DNA of 37,999 bases from Roseobacter weihaiensis (GTDB lineage: Bacteria > Pseudomonadota > Alphaproteobacteria > Rhodobacterales > Rhodobacteraceae), in contig NZ_JACNMO010000037.1 in the NCBI RefSeq assembly GCF_020622345.1, positions 1 to 37,999 on the forward strand, read 5' to 3'. Below are positions 8,333 to 16,691 of the stretch, in pieces. The notes below the pieces were generated by a model. That model made no database searches. It was given only the letters and a program-made list of their open reading frames with translations, and had not been told where the DNA came from. Position 1 is the stretch's first letter. Every line of letters begins with the position of its first letter. Both the position numbers and the translations under genes were made by a program.

Positions 8333-9523
8333 TCAGGATCTGCGCAAGAACAACCGTGCGAATTCATTCAGGGACCCTGGCGTGGCGCCAGGACCGAAGA
8401 CGGCACCGTCAAGCTGCGACAGCAACCTGCGGCGATGCTCTGACGGGCCGTCGCGTACCAGAAGGGTTACCGCTGTGCGGCGCAGTTGCGATAAATTCTG
8501 CAGGCGCGCGGCCTGTTTCATCTGGCGGGCAAGCGGATCAATCAACGGAAATCTCCGAAGCGCGGGCAGAACCGAAACGCGGCGGCCCGTAAGACCAAAA
8601 GCCACTCCGGAAAGACAGATCCCCCCCGCGAGCAGAGCGACGGGCCAGCCTGGCAAGGTGGCTTGCTCAACAGCTTCCGGCGGGGCGCTGTCGAAGGGTT
8701 GATCCGGCGCCACAGACCCATAAGCCACACGTTGCGGCGATATTGTGACCGTGCGCGAGACGCGGTTGACCGTATCATAATAGTCGAAACTCAGCGGCTC
8801 CACGATTGCGGAAATGTCATTGCCGGGCCGGATTGTCCACCGCCAGAAGGCAAAGGACTGCGGACCCTGCGGCGACAGTTCCACAAAGCGCTTGTCGGGG
8901 TGCGGGAAGATCATCGCGGAGGGCGATTTCAGCGCCGGCATCGGCGGGATCATTTCGGGCGTGACACCAATCGCCTCGATCCGGATCACGCGCAACACCC
9001 CTTCGCCGGGGGTCAGCTGGTCCGGTGCGTTCGACCATTGGTCAGAGACGCGCAGCGATGTGACCGGAAACCACCAGTCGGGATCGCCGGGCACGGGCGC
9101 CGCCTCGATCGTCACCGGCTCGGACGCAACCTCATGCTCGAACCACGCATCGCGTTCATCGGTCAGGGTCAGGCGGTGCCGGAACGCGCCAATTGTCAGC
9201 GTCCCGGCGACTTGCGGATAGACAGCCATCCGGCGGCTGAAGGTCTTGACCTGCTCCCCGTCCAGCCGTTCATCGCGCCACACATCATTGCCCAGTTGCG
9301 TCCAGTTGAACCCTTCGAAATCGGGCTGGACAAGCATTTCGCGGGTGATGTGCCGCCGGTAGATCCCCCGGATGGTGATCAATACCATTTCATTGGCCAA
9401 GGGCGTATGCGCGCGCTCGTCCACCTCGACCCAGAGACGCAGATCAGACGGCAGCACGGTTTTGGACTGCGCCAGCGCAGCAACGGGCCACAGCAGCAGA
9501 CAAACCACAATCAACGTCCTCAT
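8333..9523 (-). CDS. BatD-like membrane-anchored protein of the MoxR/VWA operon
   Basis: The product has 396 residues from the ATG at 9523, chosen because it forms ATGA with the upstream stop and gives a signal peptide (MRTLIVVCLLLWPVAALAQ). A long beta-rich periplasmic part follows (about 20-285), then one membrane helix (about 290-312, LPGWPVALLAGGICLSGVAF) and a basic cytoplasmic tail. This is the layout of BatD/oxygen-tolerance proteins, whose beta domains face the periplasm. It is the last gene of the operon that starts at 14262. In methylotrophs the comparable operon is needed for metal insertion or assembly of methanol dehydrogenase, so a chaperone role towards a periplasmic quinoprotein is reasonable but inferred. 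Confidence 0.75.
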   Translation of the reverse strand: MRTLIVVCLLLWPVAALAQSKTVLPSDLRLWVEVDERAHTPLANEMVLITIRGIYRRHITREMLVQPDFEGFNWTQLGNDVWRDERLDGEQVKTFSRRMAVYPQVAGTLTIGAFRHRLTLTDERDAWFEHEVASEPVTIEAAPVPGDPDWWFPVTSLRVSDQWSNAPDQLTPGEGVLRVIRIEAIGVTPEMIPPMPALKSPSAMIFPHPDKRFVELSPQGPQSFAFWRWTIRPGNDISAIVEPLSFDYYDTVNRVSRTVTISPQRVAYGSVAPDQPFDSAPPEAVEQATLPGWPVALLAGGICLSGVAFGLTGRRVSVLPALRRFPLIDPLARQMKQAARLQNLSQLRRTAVTLLVRDGPSEHRRRLLSQLDGAVFGPGATPGSLNEFARLFLRRS

Positions 9524-10194
9524 CGCGGATCCTCCGGGTCGGGGGGTGCCATGCCGAGCTTGACGCGTCGTTTGTGCTCCAGTGCGATGCGCGCGGCCAA
9601 ATATTCGCCCGGCACATCCGCCAGTTGTTCCAGCCACCGCGCATCCGCCACCATGAACTTGTCGTCAAAGATGCGCCGCACGCCCAACCGGCCCCGGCTC
9701 TCCAACTCCGCAAGACCCAGCATAGTGTTGTTGTTCGTCACCTCGCTGCCGGTCCCGGCGGCACGCCCATCTCCGCGCGCGATGAACCCCTCCGCCTCCG
9801 GGCCATCCTTGCGCTCGGGAAACAGACCCAGCGCATCGGGATCAATACCCAGACCCGCGTAGAAGGCTGAAACCACGTCGAAATTAGCCTGTGCATCCGG
9901 TTGCCCGCGGGCGCGGGCCAGATCATAGGCCTCGAGAGCTGCAGCGTAGCGCCCCCGCTGCACCTCCGCATTGCCCAGATTATAAAACGCCTGGGCCTCC
10001 GTGAAACGCGCAGCAGCGGCATCAAAGTCGCCCGCACGGTAGGATGCTGCCCCCTGCCACGCCGCTGTGTCAAGGAACGCAGCCGCCGGCCCCGGCATGC
10101 CCAGGGCCATCAGCACCCGGCCAAAGGGCGCGGAGCCTCCGAGGGCGACCGCAAGCATCAGGGCGAGGGCTGCGATGAGAGCCAGACCTCTCAT
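9520..10194 (-). CDS. TPR-repeat protein (BatC/MxaK-like)
   Basis: The protein has 224 residues from the ATG at 10194, which overlaps the stop of the VWA gene as ATGA. The N-terminal segment MRGLALIAALALMLAVALGG is a membrane anchor or signal peptide. Residues about 45-105 contain TPR-like helices (AASYRAGDFDAAAARFTEAQ, FYNLGNAEVQRGRYAAALEA), typical of the small TPR proteins in Bat operons. The C-terminal half has no recognised domain. Probably a periplasmic scaffold between the two VWA proteins and the BatD-like protein. Correspondence with MxaK of methylotrophs rests on position and size only. Confidence 0.75.
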   Translation of the reverse strand: MRGLALIAALALMLAVALGGSAPFGRVLMALGMPGPAAAFLDTAAWQGAASYRAGDFDAAAARFTEAQAFYNLGNAEVQRGRYAAALEAYDLARARGQPDAQANFDVVSAFYAGLGIDPDALGLFPERKDGPEAEGFIARGDGRAAGTGSEVTNNNTMLGLAELESRGRLGVRRIFDDKFMVADARWLEQLADVPGEYLAARIALEHKRRVKLGMAPPDPEDPR

Positions 10195-11090
10195 GTCGCC
10201 TGCCTGCGAAACAGCAACAACAGCGGCAGAAGGGCCAACAGCAGCAGATATCGCCCCATGTCCTGCCAGAACAGCAGCGGGTAGTCCTGCGCCATCAGCC
10301 GCATGCGCGCATCCTCGGCCAGCCACTCGGCCAGTGCATCGGTCTGGTTCAGGGTAAAGACGCGGCCCGCACCGGCCGCCGCATGGGTGTCAAACACCGG
10401 CCCCGGAGGATCGAGCGAGACCAGCGATAACCGCGCGCCGCGCGCCGCAATCGCAGAAGCAGCCTGCAGCGACGCAGGCCCCAGCCCCGCGCCATCGCCG
10501 AGCAGGATCACATCGCCCGAGATCACCTCGGCGTTGTCCAGCAGTTCCACCGCCAGTGCCAGGGCGCGTTCCGGGCGCGACCCGTCATCGGGCACCGTGT
10601 CCGCGTCGATCAGCGACAGGGTCTGCCCCAGTTGAAGGTGATCCAGCGTCATATCCGTCGCCACATAGGCATCTCCTGCAAAGACGATCAGACCACCGGG
10701 CCGGGTGCCCAGCGCGGCCAGACCGAAGCGGCCCATTGTCAGCATCTGCGGCCAGCGCGCGTCTTCGGTCACGCTGGCTGACGCGTCCACGATATACAGC
10801 ACCCCGTCGAGATTGCGAAACGACAGCGTATCGCGCCGCTCTATCGCGGGGCCGGTCAGCGACAACACGGTCAACCCCACGGTCGCAAGCATCGCCATCA
10901 GCGGCACCCGGCTGGCACTGCTGTCCACACGCCCCAAGGCAGCCATGGCGCGCAAGAGCGCCGGGTCGGTCGCCCGCTGCCAATCGCCCAAACCCCCTGC
11001 CCGCCGATGGAGCCACCAACCAAGACCGATCAGCGCCGGCAAAGCCAGCAGCCACAGTGGGCGAAGCAATGTAATCTCCGGCACATTCAT
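10191..11090 (-). CDS. VWA-domain membrane protein (BatB/MxaL-like)
   Basis: The 299-residue protein starts at the ATG at 11090, which overlaps the previous stop (ATGA). Layout: N-terminal helix (about 10-26, PLWLLALPALIGLGWWL), second helix (about 62-80), a von Willebrand A domain with MIDAS residues DASAS at 102-106, and a C-terminal helix (YLLLLALLPLLLLF). The VWA domain would face the periplasm. BatB-type proteins pair with a second VWA protein in MoxR operons; the methanol dehydrogenase equivalents MxaC and MxaL are needed for calcium insertion. That function is carried over from the family and not shown here. Confidence 0.85.
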   Translation of the reverse strand: MNVPEITLLRPLWLLALPALIGLGWWLHRRAGGLGDWQRATDPALLRAMAALGRVDSSASRVPLMAMLATVGLTVLSLTGPAIERRDTLSFRNLDGVLYIVDASASVTEDARWPQMLTMGRFGLAALGTRPGGLIVFAGDAYVATDMTLDHLQLGQTLSLIDADTVPDDGSRPERALALAVELLDNAEVISGDVILLGDGAGLGPASLQAASAIAARGARLSLVSLDPPGPVFDTHAAAGAGRVFTLNQTDALAEWLAEDARMRLMAQDYPLLFWQDMGRYLLLLALLPLLLLFRRQAT

Positions 11091-12049
11091 GTGAGCTCCC
11101 TCCAGCCCAGCCAGAGGCTGAGCACAGCGGCAAGAAACGCAGGCCACATCCAGTAGTCGCGGAACACTTCCGCGGCCAGACCGTCGCTGTCGGTTGCCTC
11201 CAGCCGGTCCAGCGCCTCTGTCACGGCAACAAGGTCATCCGTGGTGCGGACGCGAAAGCTCTCGCCGCCCGAAATATCAGAGATCGCGCGCAAGGTGGCG
11301 GCATCGACGACCCCGCGCTCGCCAGTTTTCGCCGTGCTGAGGTCCTTTGGCCCCAGCGCGATGGTATGCACGCGGACCCCCATTCGGGCCGCCAGCTCCG
11401 CCACGCCACGGGGATTCGTGGCGCCTGCATTGTTCACCCCATCCGACAACAGGATCACGACCCGGCTTGCCGCGTTACTGTCGGCCAACCGTTTCAGGGC
11501 CAGACCCAACCCATCGGAGATATTGGTGGCCCGGCCGGACACACCGATCTCCGCCTCTTCGATCCGCCGGGCGATCGCCTCGACATCGAAGGAAAAGGGC
11601 GCTGCAAAATAGGCTTCCGATCCGAAAACGATGAGCGCGACCCGGTCGCCGCCCCGCCTGCGCGCAAAATCAGCGCCCACGGTCGTCACCGCCTCCAGCC
11701 GGGTCACCTGCCGACCGTCAAGAGAGAAATCATCCCGCACCATCGACCCCGATAGATCGAGCACAATCGCCAGATCACGCCCTGTCACCCTGAGCGCTGA
11801 AACCGGTGCCAGATCACGCGGGCCGGAGGCCGCCAGCAGCATCAGCCCCCAGATCGCCCATAAAAGCGCCTGTCGCAACGGTATGCCTCCTGCGGCCGCG
11901 CGATGCCCCCTCGCCGCCAGCAGCGCGCCACCGATACGGTCGGGCACCGCAATGGCACCACCCGACATCTGCCCTTCCCCAAGCACACGCCTGGCCAGCA
12001 GTGGCAGCGGCAAGAACAGCAAGAGCCAGGGGTCGGCAAGCTCAAACAC
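11087..12049 (-). CDS. VWA-domain membrane protein (BatA/MxaC-like)
   Basis: The protein has 320 residues. The GTG at 12049 is chosen because GGAGGTGG lies just upstream and the product then begins with the typical FELADPWLLLFLPLPLLARR; it overlaps the previous stop by eight bases. Layout: N-terminal helix, second helix (about 59-75), VWA domain with a complete MIDAS (DLSGS at 98-102, Thr near 175, Asp203 in LLSDGVNN), C-terminal helix (about 302-316). The intact metal site supports a metal-dependent binding or insertion role. It is the partner of the VWA protein encoded immediately downstream. Confidence 0.87.
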   Translation of the reverse strand: MFELADPWLLLFLPLPLLARRVLGEGQMSGGAIAVPDRIGGALLAARGHRAAAGGIPLRQALLWAIWGLMLLAASGPRDLAPVSALRVTGRDLAIVLDLSGSMVRDDFSLDGRQVTRLEAVTTVGADFARRRGGDRVALIVFGSEAYFAAPFSFDVEAIARRIEEAEIGVSGRATNISDGLGLALKRLADSNAASRVVILLSDGVNNAGATNPRGVAELAARMGVRVHTIALGPKDLSTAKTGERGVVDAATLRAISDISGGESFRVRTTDDLVAVTEALDRLEATDSDGLAAEVFRDYWMWPAFLAAVLSLWLGWRELT

Positions 12050-12413
12050 GGCGCGCCACCTCCGCCTCCAGCAGGGCCAGGTCAAGCCCATTGCCGGGCC
12101 GGTAGAGTGCCCCCCGCAGTTCCGCGTATCGATCCGGTTGATGCTCACGGAGCAGGTGCAACAAGGCCACGCGCCGCTCTGCCTCAGATCTGTCCGCCAG
12201 CGCTGCAAGGCGGTCTTGCAGGGTCCGTGCGGAGTTGGGTCGCGCCTTGAGACTCAAGGCGCGCAACAGGGCTGCAATCACCAATGCTGCGAGACACGCC
12301 AGACCAACCGCCACAGCAAGATCGGCCACAAACCCGCCCGGTGCCTCTGCAGGCAGGTGTATATCGCGCAGACTGGTGAGCATCGCCTCTTTACTGATCG
12401 CCCGGTCCGTCAT
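12042..12413 (-). CDS. DUF4381-like membrane protein
   Basis: The 123-residue product carries the motif LTSLRDIHLPAEAPGG typical of DUF4381, then one membrane helix (about 29-50, LAVAVGLACLAALVIAALL) and a cytoplasmic helical tail. Proteins of this type sit between DUF58 and VWA genes in MoxR operons. It overlaps the upstream stop by four bases and the downstream GTG by eight, so expression is coupled. In the methanol dehydrogenase gene order this slot is held by mxaA, which is a larger protein; the match is therefore positional. Confidence 0.72.
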   Translation of the reverse strand: MTDRAISKEAMLTSLRDIHLPAEAPGGFVADLAVAVGLACLAALVIAALLRALSLKARPNSARTLQDRLAALADRSEAERRVALLHLLREHQPDRYAELRGALYRPGNGLDLALLEAEVARRV

Positions 12414-13315
12414 GCGGCCCGCTCCACCGGAAAGGCTGCCTTGATCCGGCGGGCCATCTGCTCCACCCCCTCGCCTGCATCCAGCACCAGGGCGGTGCGC
12501 CCTGCAATCTGGCGCGTGGGCATGACGGGGGTGTCGCGCGCGCCGCCCAGTGTCAGACGCAGCCGCCGACCGTCAGCCATGCGGATGGGATAGCGGCCTC
12601 GCGGCATCCGGTCGATCTGCGCATCGGTCATCTGCATCAGGCGCGGCAACCGCCGGCGCGACAGCGCATCAAGGCGATCCGCCAGTCCCGGCCCCGGTAC
12701 GTCGAAACCCGATCCGATGATGAGTTCCGCCCCGGAGGGCACCAGCCGGTCGGCGCGCACCAGCGCCTGATCGAGGGGCGGATCCTCTCCCTGCCTCGCG
12801 GCCATGGCGGCAAGGCCCGCATCATGCGCCTGCACCATTCCGCCGATCACGTCGAGCATCCCGCGTGTGCGTCCGCGTGGCGGCACGATCACCGGCTCTG
12901 TCGCGGTAACGGTCAACAGCCCCACGCGGCCGCCGCTTTCCACCACGTTCCACCCGATAAGAACCAGTGCTTCGGCCACCGCCACGGAGCGGAAAGCCCG
13001 GCGCAGCCCCCAGAACATCGAAGGTCGGAAATCCGCGACCAGCAGGCTGACGCGGTCGCGCTCCTCCTGAAACTGGCGCACATGCAGCCGCCCTGTGCGC
13101 GCGGTCGTGCCGCGATCAAGATGTCTGATTTCATCGCCGGCCACATATTCGCGCACATCCGCCATTTCCAGCCCGTGACCCTTCCTGCGGGTGGCAAACC
13201 CACCCGGCAAGGCCGCCAGCGAAGGCGCTGTCTGCGCGGTCAACGCCACGCGGCGCAGCGCGATCAGCGCCTCTGATCTGAGGGCAACACCGGGACCCTG
13301 CAGGGCATCATTCAC
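12410..13315 (-). CDS. DUF58 domain protein (MxaS-like)
   Basis: The 301-residue protein has the DUF58 core (ADVREYVAGDEIRHLDRG, TGRLHVRQFQEERDRVSLLV). DUF58 is a degenerate VWA-type fold; here the metal site reads ADFRPSM rather than DxSxS, so metal binding is doubtful. No membrane helix is evident, so it is probably cytoplasmic and works with the MoxR ATPase whose stop its ATG overlaps (ATGA). MoxR plus DUF58 is the conserved core of these operons. MxaS of methylotrophs belongs to the same family. Confidence 0.87.
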   Translation of the reverse strand: MNDALQGPGVALRSEALIALRRVALTAQTAPSLAALPGGFATRRKGHGLEMADVREYVAGDEIRHLDRGTTARTGRLHVRQFQEERDRVSLLVADFRPSMFWGLRRAFRSVAVAEALVLIGWNVVESGGRVGLLTVTATEPVIVPPRGRTRGMLDVIGGMVQAHDAGLAAMAARQGEDPPLDQALVRADRLVPSGAELIIGSGFDVPGPGLADRLDALSRRRLPRLMQMTDAQIDRMPRGRYPIRMADGRRLRLTLGGARDTPVMPTRQIAGRTALVLDAGEGVEQMARRIKAAFPVERAA

Positions 13316-14262
13316 AGCGGATGAACGGCGTCTACCACATCCGCCACAACATCGCGCGATCTGCGCCCGTCTGCCACCGCCCGCCAGCTCAACACCAACC
13401 GGTGCGCCAGCGCATCACCGGCAACGGCCGCAACATCCTCGGGGAGCGCATAATCGCGGCCCTGCAGATACGCCCGTGCCCGCGCCGCCGCCGCCAGTGC
13501 CAGCGAGCCGCGCGGCGATACCGCATGGTCGATGTCTGCCGCCTGCGGCCCTTCACGTGTCGCAAACACCAGTCGCACGATGTAATCCCGCAACTCCGGG
13601 GCCAGATGAACCGCCCGAACGGAGTCCCGGGCCGCCGCCAGCTCTTGAAGTGTCAGGACCTGCACGGCGGACGCGCCGCTCTGGGTCTCCGCCTCAACGA
13701 GATCGAGGATCTGTCGCTCGGTCTCCAGATCCGGCAGGTCGAGCATCACATGCAGCAGGAACCGGTCGAGCTGTGCCTCGGGCAAGGGGAATGTCCCGTC
13801 ATGTTCAATCGGGTTCTGCGTGGCAACCACCAGAAACGGATCGGGCAGCGCATGGGTCTCGTTTCCGGCTGTCACCTGATGCTCCGCCATCGCCTCCAGC
13901 AGCGCTGACTGCACCTTTGGAGGAGCACGGTTGATCTCATCCACCAGCACCAGATTGTGAAAGACCGGGCCGCGCACGAATTCAAATGACCCGTCCTGTG
14001 GCTTGTAGACCGGTGTTCCGGTCAGATCGGAGGGCATCAGATCAGGCGTACACTGAATCCGCGCGAAACTGCCCTCCACCGCATCCGACAGCCATTTGAC
14101 CGCGCGGGTCTTGGCCAACCCAGGTGGCCCCTCGACCAGCAGATGCCCGCCCGTCAAAAGCGCGATCAGCAACCGCTCGATCAGGATCTCATGGCCCACA
14201 AGCCCATTTGCTAGGTGAGACGACAACGCCGAAGCGCCGGTCGGGTCCGGTCGTGTATCCAT
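13312..14262 (-). CDS. moxR: MoxR-family AAA+ ATPase (MxaR-like)
   Basis: The 316-residue protein has Walker A GPPGLAKT at 45-52, Walker B LVLVDE at 104-109 followed by INRAPPK, sensor 1 in VVATQNPIEHDG, and the MoxR-type ending SPRGSLALAAAARARAYLQG. Its length is normal. The ATG at 14262 follows GGGAGGA. MoxR ATPases act as chaperones with VWA proteins to insert cofactors or assemble complexes; the founding member was found in methanol dehydrogenase maturation. It is the first gene of the seven-gene overlapping operon and lies 89 bases after an exported protein gene. Confidence 0.93.
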   Translation of the reverse strand: MDTRPDPTGASALSSHLANGLVGHEILIERLLIALLTGGHLLVEGPPGLAKTRAVKWLSDAVEGSFARIQCTPDLMPSDLTGTPVYKPQDGSFEFVRGPVFHNLVLVDEINRAPPKVQSALLEAMAEHQVTAGNETHALPDPFLVVATQNPIEHDGTFPLPEAQLDRFLLHVMLDLPDLETERQILDLVEAETQSGASAVQVLTLQELAAARDSVRAVHLAPELRDYIVRLVFATREGPQAADIDHAVSPRGSLALAAAARARAYLQGRDYALPEDVAAVAGDALAHRLVLSWRAVADGRRSRDVVADVVDAVHPL

Positions 14263-14275
14263 ATGTCCTCCCGGT

Positions 14276-14319
14276 CGTAGGCAAACCGCCTACGGGTATC
14301 ACGGTAGCCGGATCACCGG
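14276..14319. promoter_or_regulatory. Two small hairpins between the 14352 gene and moxR
   Basis: CGTAGGC (14276-14282) pairs with GCCTACG (14288-14294) around a five-base loop. GCCGG pairs with CCGGC around ATCA at about 14306-14319. Neither is followed by a T tract on the minus strand, so a strong terminator is unlikely; partial termination, an RNA processing site or an operator are possible. They decide whether moxR has its own promoter. Confidence 0.3.
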
Positions 14320-14351
14320 CATCCGCAAACCCAACCGAAAGTATTACCCGC

Positions 14352-15272
14352 CTAGATCGGTGCGCGCAGGCACAAGGGCTCCACGATCGCTGAGAACCGG
14401 TCATCGGTCATGGTGGCGGTGGCTTGTGCCAGCAGCGTCTCGTATTCGCGGTCGATATACTCGATGAACCCCGGCTCGATCGTCTGGTCGACCTGGGTCT
14501 GTGCCACCGCATGCATCATGAACACGTCAAAAGCACAGAGCCCGCCGGGGTTGGACGCGAGCAAAGCCCGCATGAAGTCACGCGATTCCCAAGCAAACCG
14601 CTGCACGTTCAGCGGTGTTTCCTGCAGCTTCGACTGGAATGGGGCCGCGCGATCAAAGATCAGAATGTCCATGCCAAAGGTAAAGGACTGGAAAAGCTCC
14701 TCCACAAGGATCGACTTGTAAAACGCCCGCTCCAACCGGCCCGGATTGTTCATCGCGGGTTGTTTGACCATGATATGTGTTGCCCGCCCGCGCCGCCCGA
14801 AAAAAGTCTGCGCCATGGCGGGAGAGCTGGCCGTGTAGAACCGTTCGCGCGGCAGCCCGAGCTGATAAATCTGGTTCATCCAGCCCAGATCGGCAGAGAG
14901 CGCCTGATTGGGCGGGTGCCCAGAGTAGAGCCGCAAAATCACCGTGCGGCCCGATCCGCACCCGCTTGCATCATATCCCGCATAGCGCATCGGGATCGGT
15001 TTGCCGAACACATGACGGGACAGGGCGCGGAAGGCGTCAATGGTCTCAAGCGATTTCGGATGGGGCTTCTCGCCGACCACGCAGAGGCTGGCACCGGCCA
15101 GATCACGCCCGTGAATATGTATCGGGATCGACATGTCCCGCCCCAGCATCGTGGTGCGCAACTGGTAGTTCCACCCCTTTCGCGCCAGATCAACATAGGC
15201 CGCGCGATCTGCTGCAACCGACGTCACCGTGAACAGGCCTGCCAAAAGACCTATGATGAGAACGCGCATCAT
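14352..15272 (-). CDS. Exported protein of unknown function upstream of moxR (possibly DUF2927-like)
   Basis: The product has 306 residues, with ATGs at 15272 and 15269 behind GAGGAGG. It has a signal peptide (MMRVLIIGLLAGLFTVTSVA). The mature protein contains RKGWNYQLRTTMLGRDMSIP, ASGCGSGRTVILRLYSGHPP, and a helix reading SILVEELFQSFTFGMDIL. That helix resembles the EE-containing helix of DUF2927 proteins, which look like inactive or divergent metallopeptidases; the match is from memory and weak. Three cysteines lie in the mature part. Position directly upstream of the moxR operon suggests work on the same periplasmic target. Confidence 0.72.
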   Translation of the reverse strand: MMRVLIIGLLAGLFTVTSVAADRAAYVDLARKGWNYQLRTTMLGRDMSIPIHIHGRDLAGASLCVVGEKPHPKSLETIDAFRALSRHVFGKPIPMRYAGYDASGCGSGRTVILRLYSGHPPNQALSADLGWMNQIYQLGLPRERFYTASSPAMAQTFFGRRGRATHIMVKQPAMNNPGRLERAFYKSILVEELFQSFTFGMDILIFDRAAPFQSKLQETPLNVQRFAWESRDFMRALLASNPGGLCAFDVFMMHAVAQTQVDQTIEPGFIEYIDREYETLLAQATATMTDDRFSAIVEPLCLRAPI

Positions 15273-15655
15273 CGCATTCCTCCTCGTTGGGTCAGAACCT
15301 AGAGCGGCGGGTTAAATTCGTCCACGCCTTTGCTTGTGTTTCTGCGGATTGGAACGTCATCTGACGGTGCAACTCGTCCGTCCCATGCCTCGCTCAAGTG
15401 AGATAGAGTCTCTCTCCAAAGCATGTGAAAGCTGCCCAATGCGGGGGGTCTCGTTTGCTCAGGGTCATTTGCAAAGCTTACCCGCCCGGATCCCTGTGAG
15501 CATTTCCATGAGGCATCCAAGTGATTTCAGGCTGGGTCGCGGTGAGTTTCCGATTTTCAGCCCAAGACGGCGAAGACCTGGCCGATACCCGTTGTTTGGC
15601 GTGCAATGGCCTTCTTTTCTTTGGCGGTGGCGCGTAAACCACTGATCACCCTCAT
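15273..15655. other. Gene-free stretch at the edge of a decayed island
   Basis: The left part holds the ribosome binding site and presumably the promoter of the leftward gene at 15272. The rest shows no open frame with convincing codon use or recognisable domain. It marks the transition from the ordered C1 locus to the degenerate island on the right. Confidence 0.5.
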
Positions 15656-16180
15656 TTGCGCTTGACGGCTGGTGATGCGCGCGCCTCGCCGGGAGTTTGG
15701 TTTTCTGTGCATGCCGATAAAAACAACCTCTTGCCGGGAGCGCTTCGACAGATCTTGAGGTTTCGCCGCTGGGCGCGCTACGGGTGGCTCGAAACGGGGT
15801 TGATGTGTCACCGCCCGCATAGACACGAAAACCTGTGCGAGGTTTTCTGGGACTTGCCCGACGACCCCAAAGCCGCCTTGCGCTGGTCGCTGAGCAAGCT
15901 GCGCAGGCTTGTAGATACACCCCAGCAGTTTTGGATCGTGGCAAACCGGGAGCATGTGGCATTCGGCGGCGGCGGGGGGGGGGTTGTCGATATTCCGGAT
16001 GCGCGTAGACAGTTGCGGCAGGGCCGCGAGGATCTACCTGCCACCAGGCTGGAAAACCCGCCCGCGTGTCTTGATACGGTTCCCCCGGATGGGCTCGGTG
16101 AGACCGGAGGCGATGCCTATCAGCCCTGGCTGATAGCGCTGCGGGAGGGTGCCAGAGCCGCAGAACTGAAAGTCCTGTGA
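15656..16180 (+). pseudogene. Remnant of a BTAD/winged-helix-type transcriptional regulator
   Basis: The frame is open for 174 codons, but only parts resemble a real protein: the block ENLCEVFWDLPDDPKAALRW followed by SLSKLRRLVDT and IVANREHVAF (about 15821-15960), and the end PWLIALREGARAAELKVL. These are hallmarks of the BTAD-like N-terminal half of SARP-type regulators found in proteobacteria. The DNA-binding start, the middle of the BTAD domain and any C-terminal enzyme or TPR domain are missing. A run of ten G (15974-15983) codes GGGG in the middle, a likely slippage site. It ends inside the phage fragment that follows, so it is a truncated remnant. Confidence 0.55.
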
Positions 16181-16572
16181 CTGCTTGCGATGCAGTCTGG
16201 TACGGCGAGACAAAGAGCGGCCCAGGCGCAGGTCGGATCAAAGAGCTGAAAGCCAAACCCGATGGCATCTGGGGCCACGTCGAATGGACCGCCACCGCGC
16301 GTGATTTGATTGACCAGAAAGCCTATCGCTACCTCAGCCCGGTGATGATGCACCGCATAGGCGACACCGAAGTGCTGCACCTCAAGGGCGCAGGCCTCGT
16401 GCATCACCCGAACCTTAGCCTTGCTGCCCTTGCGTCTCAGAAGGACACCATGGACGATACATGCCCCTTCATGCACAGGATTACAAAGCGTCTTGGCTTT
16501 GCCGATGGTGCCAGCTCGGGCTGGATGCGACGGCGCTCAACACCTGAAATTCAACTTGGCCGATGTTGGTGA
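16177..16572 (+). pseudogene. Fragment of Mu-like prophage protease/scaffold protein (gpI family)
   Basis: The useful part starts near 16234: GRIKELKAKPDGIWGHVEWT, then ATARDLIDQKAYRYLSPVMM, then HLKGAGLVHHPNLSLAALAS. This matches the central and C-terminal part of the Mu I protein (capsid maturation protease), where YRYLSPV and NPNL.LTALA are conserved. The N-terminal catalytic part is absent. Downstream of the ALASQKD junction the frame loses similarity, while the other frames still carry phrases such as LKFNLADVGDD, showing further decay. It lies directly after the regulator remnant and before a Mor-like remnant. Confidence 0.65.
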
Positions 16573-16618
16573 CGACCAAGGTGATGCACGCGGTGTGTTC
16601 ACTCATGCGCCGCGCCGC

Positions 16619-16661
16619 GGCACCCTGACACTTTTCCTGCGAAATCGAGCGTCAGGGTGCC
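16619..16661. repeat. 11-base perfect inverted repeat inside the prophage remnant
   Basis: GGCACCCTGAC (16619-16629) and GTCAGGGTGCC (16651-16661) form a perfect 11-base stem with a 21-base loop. It lies between the gpI fragment and the Mor-like gene. No T tract follows, so it is not an obvious terminator. It may be a phage operator or the trace of a lost insertion. Confidence 0.5.
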
Positions 16662-16691
16662 ACATACCCACTGTTTCCAAGCAGGTCCGCT

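Noticed and set aside
8663-9862. 399-codon open frame on the plus strand
   Set aside because: It runs antisense to the BatD-like and TPR genes, which have signal peptides, overlaps and family motifs; the shadow has none.
15465-16295. 276-codon minus-strand frame, and another at 15557-15955
   Set aside because: Both lie opposite the regulator remnant and show Pro/Arg-rich shadow composition. The end of the second looked phage-like but no family could be named.
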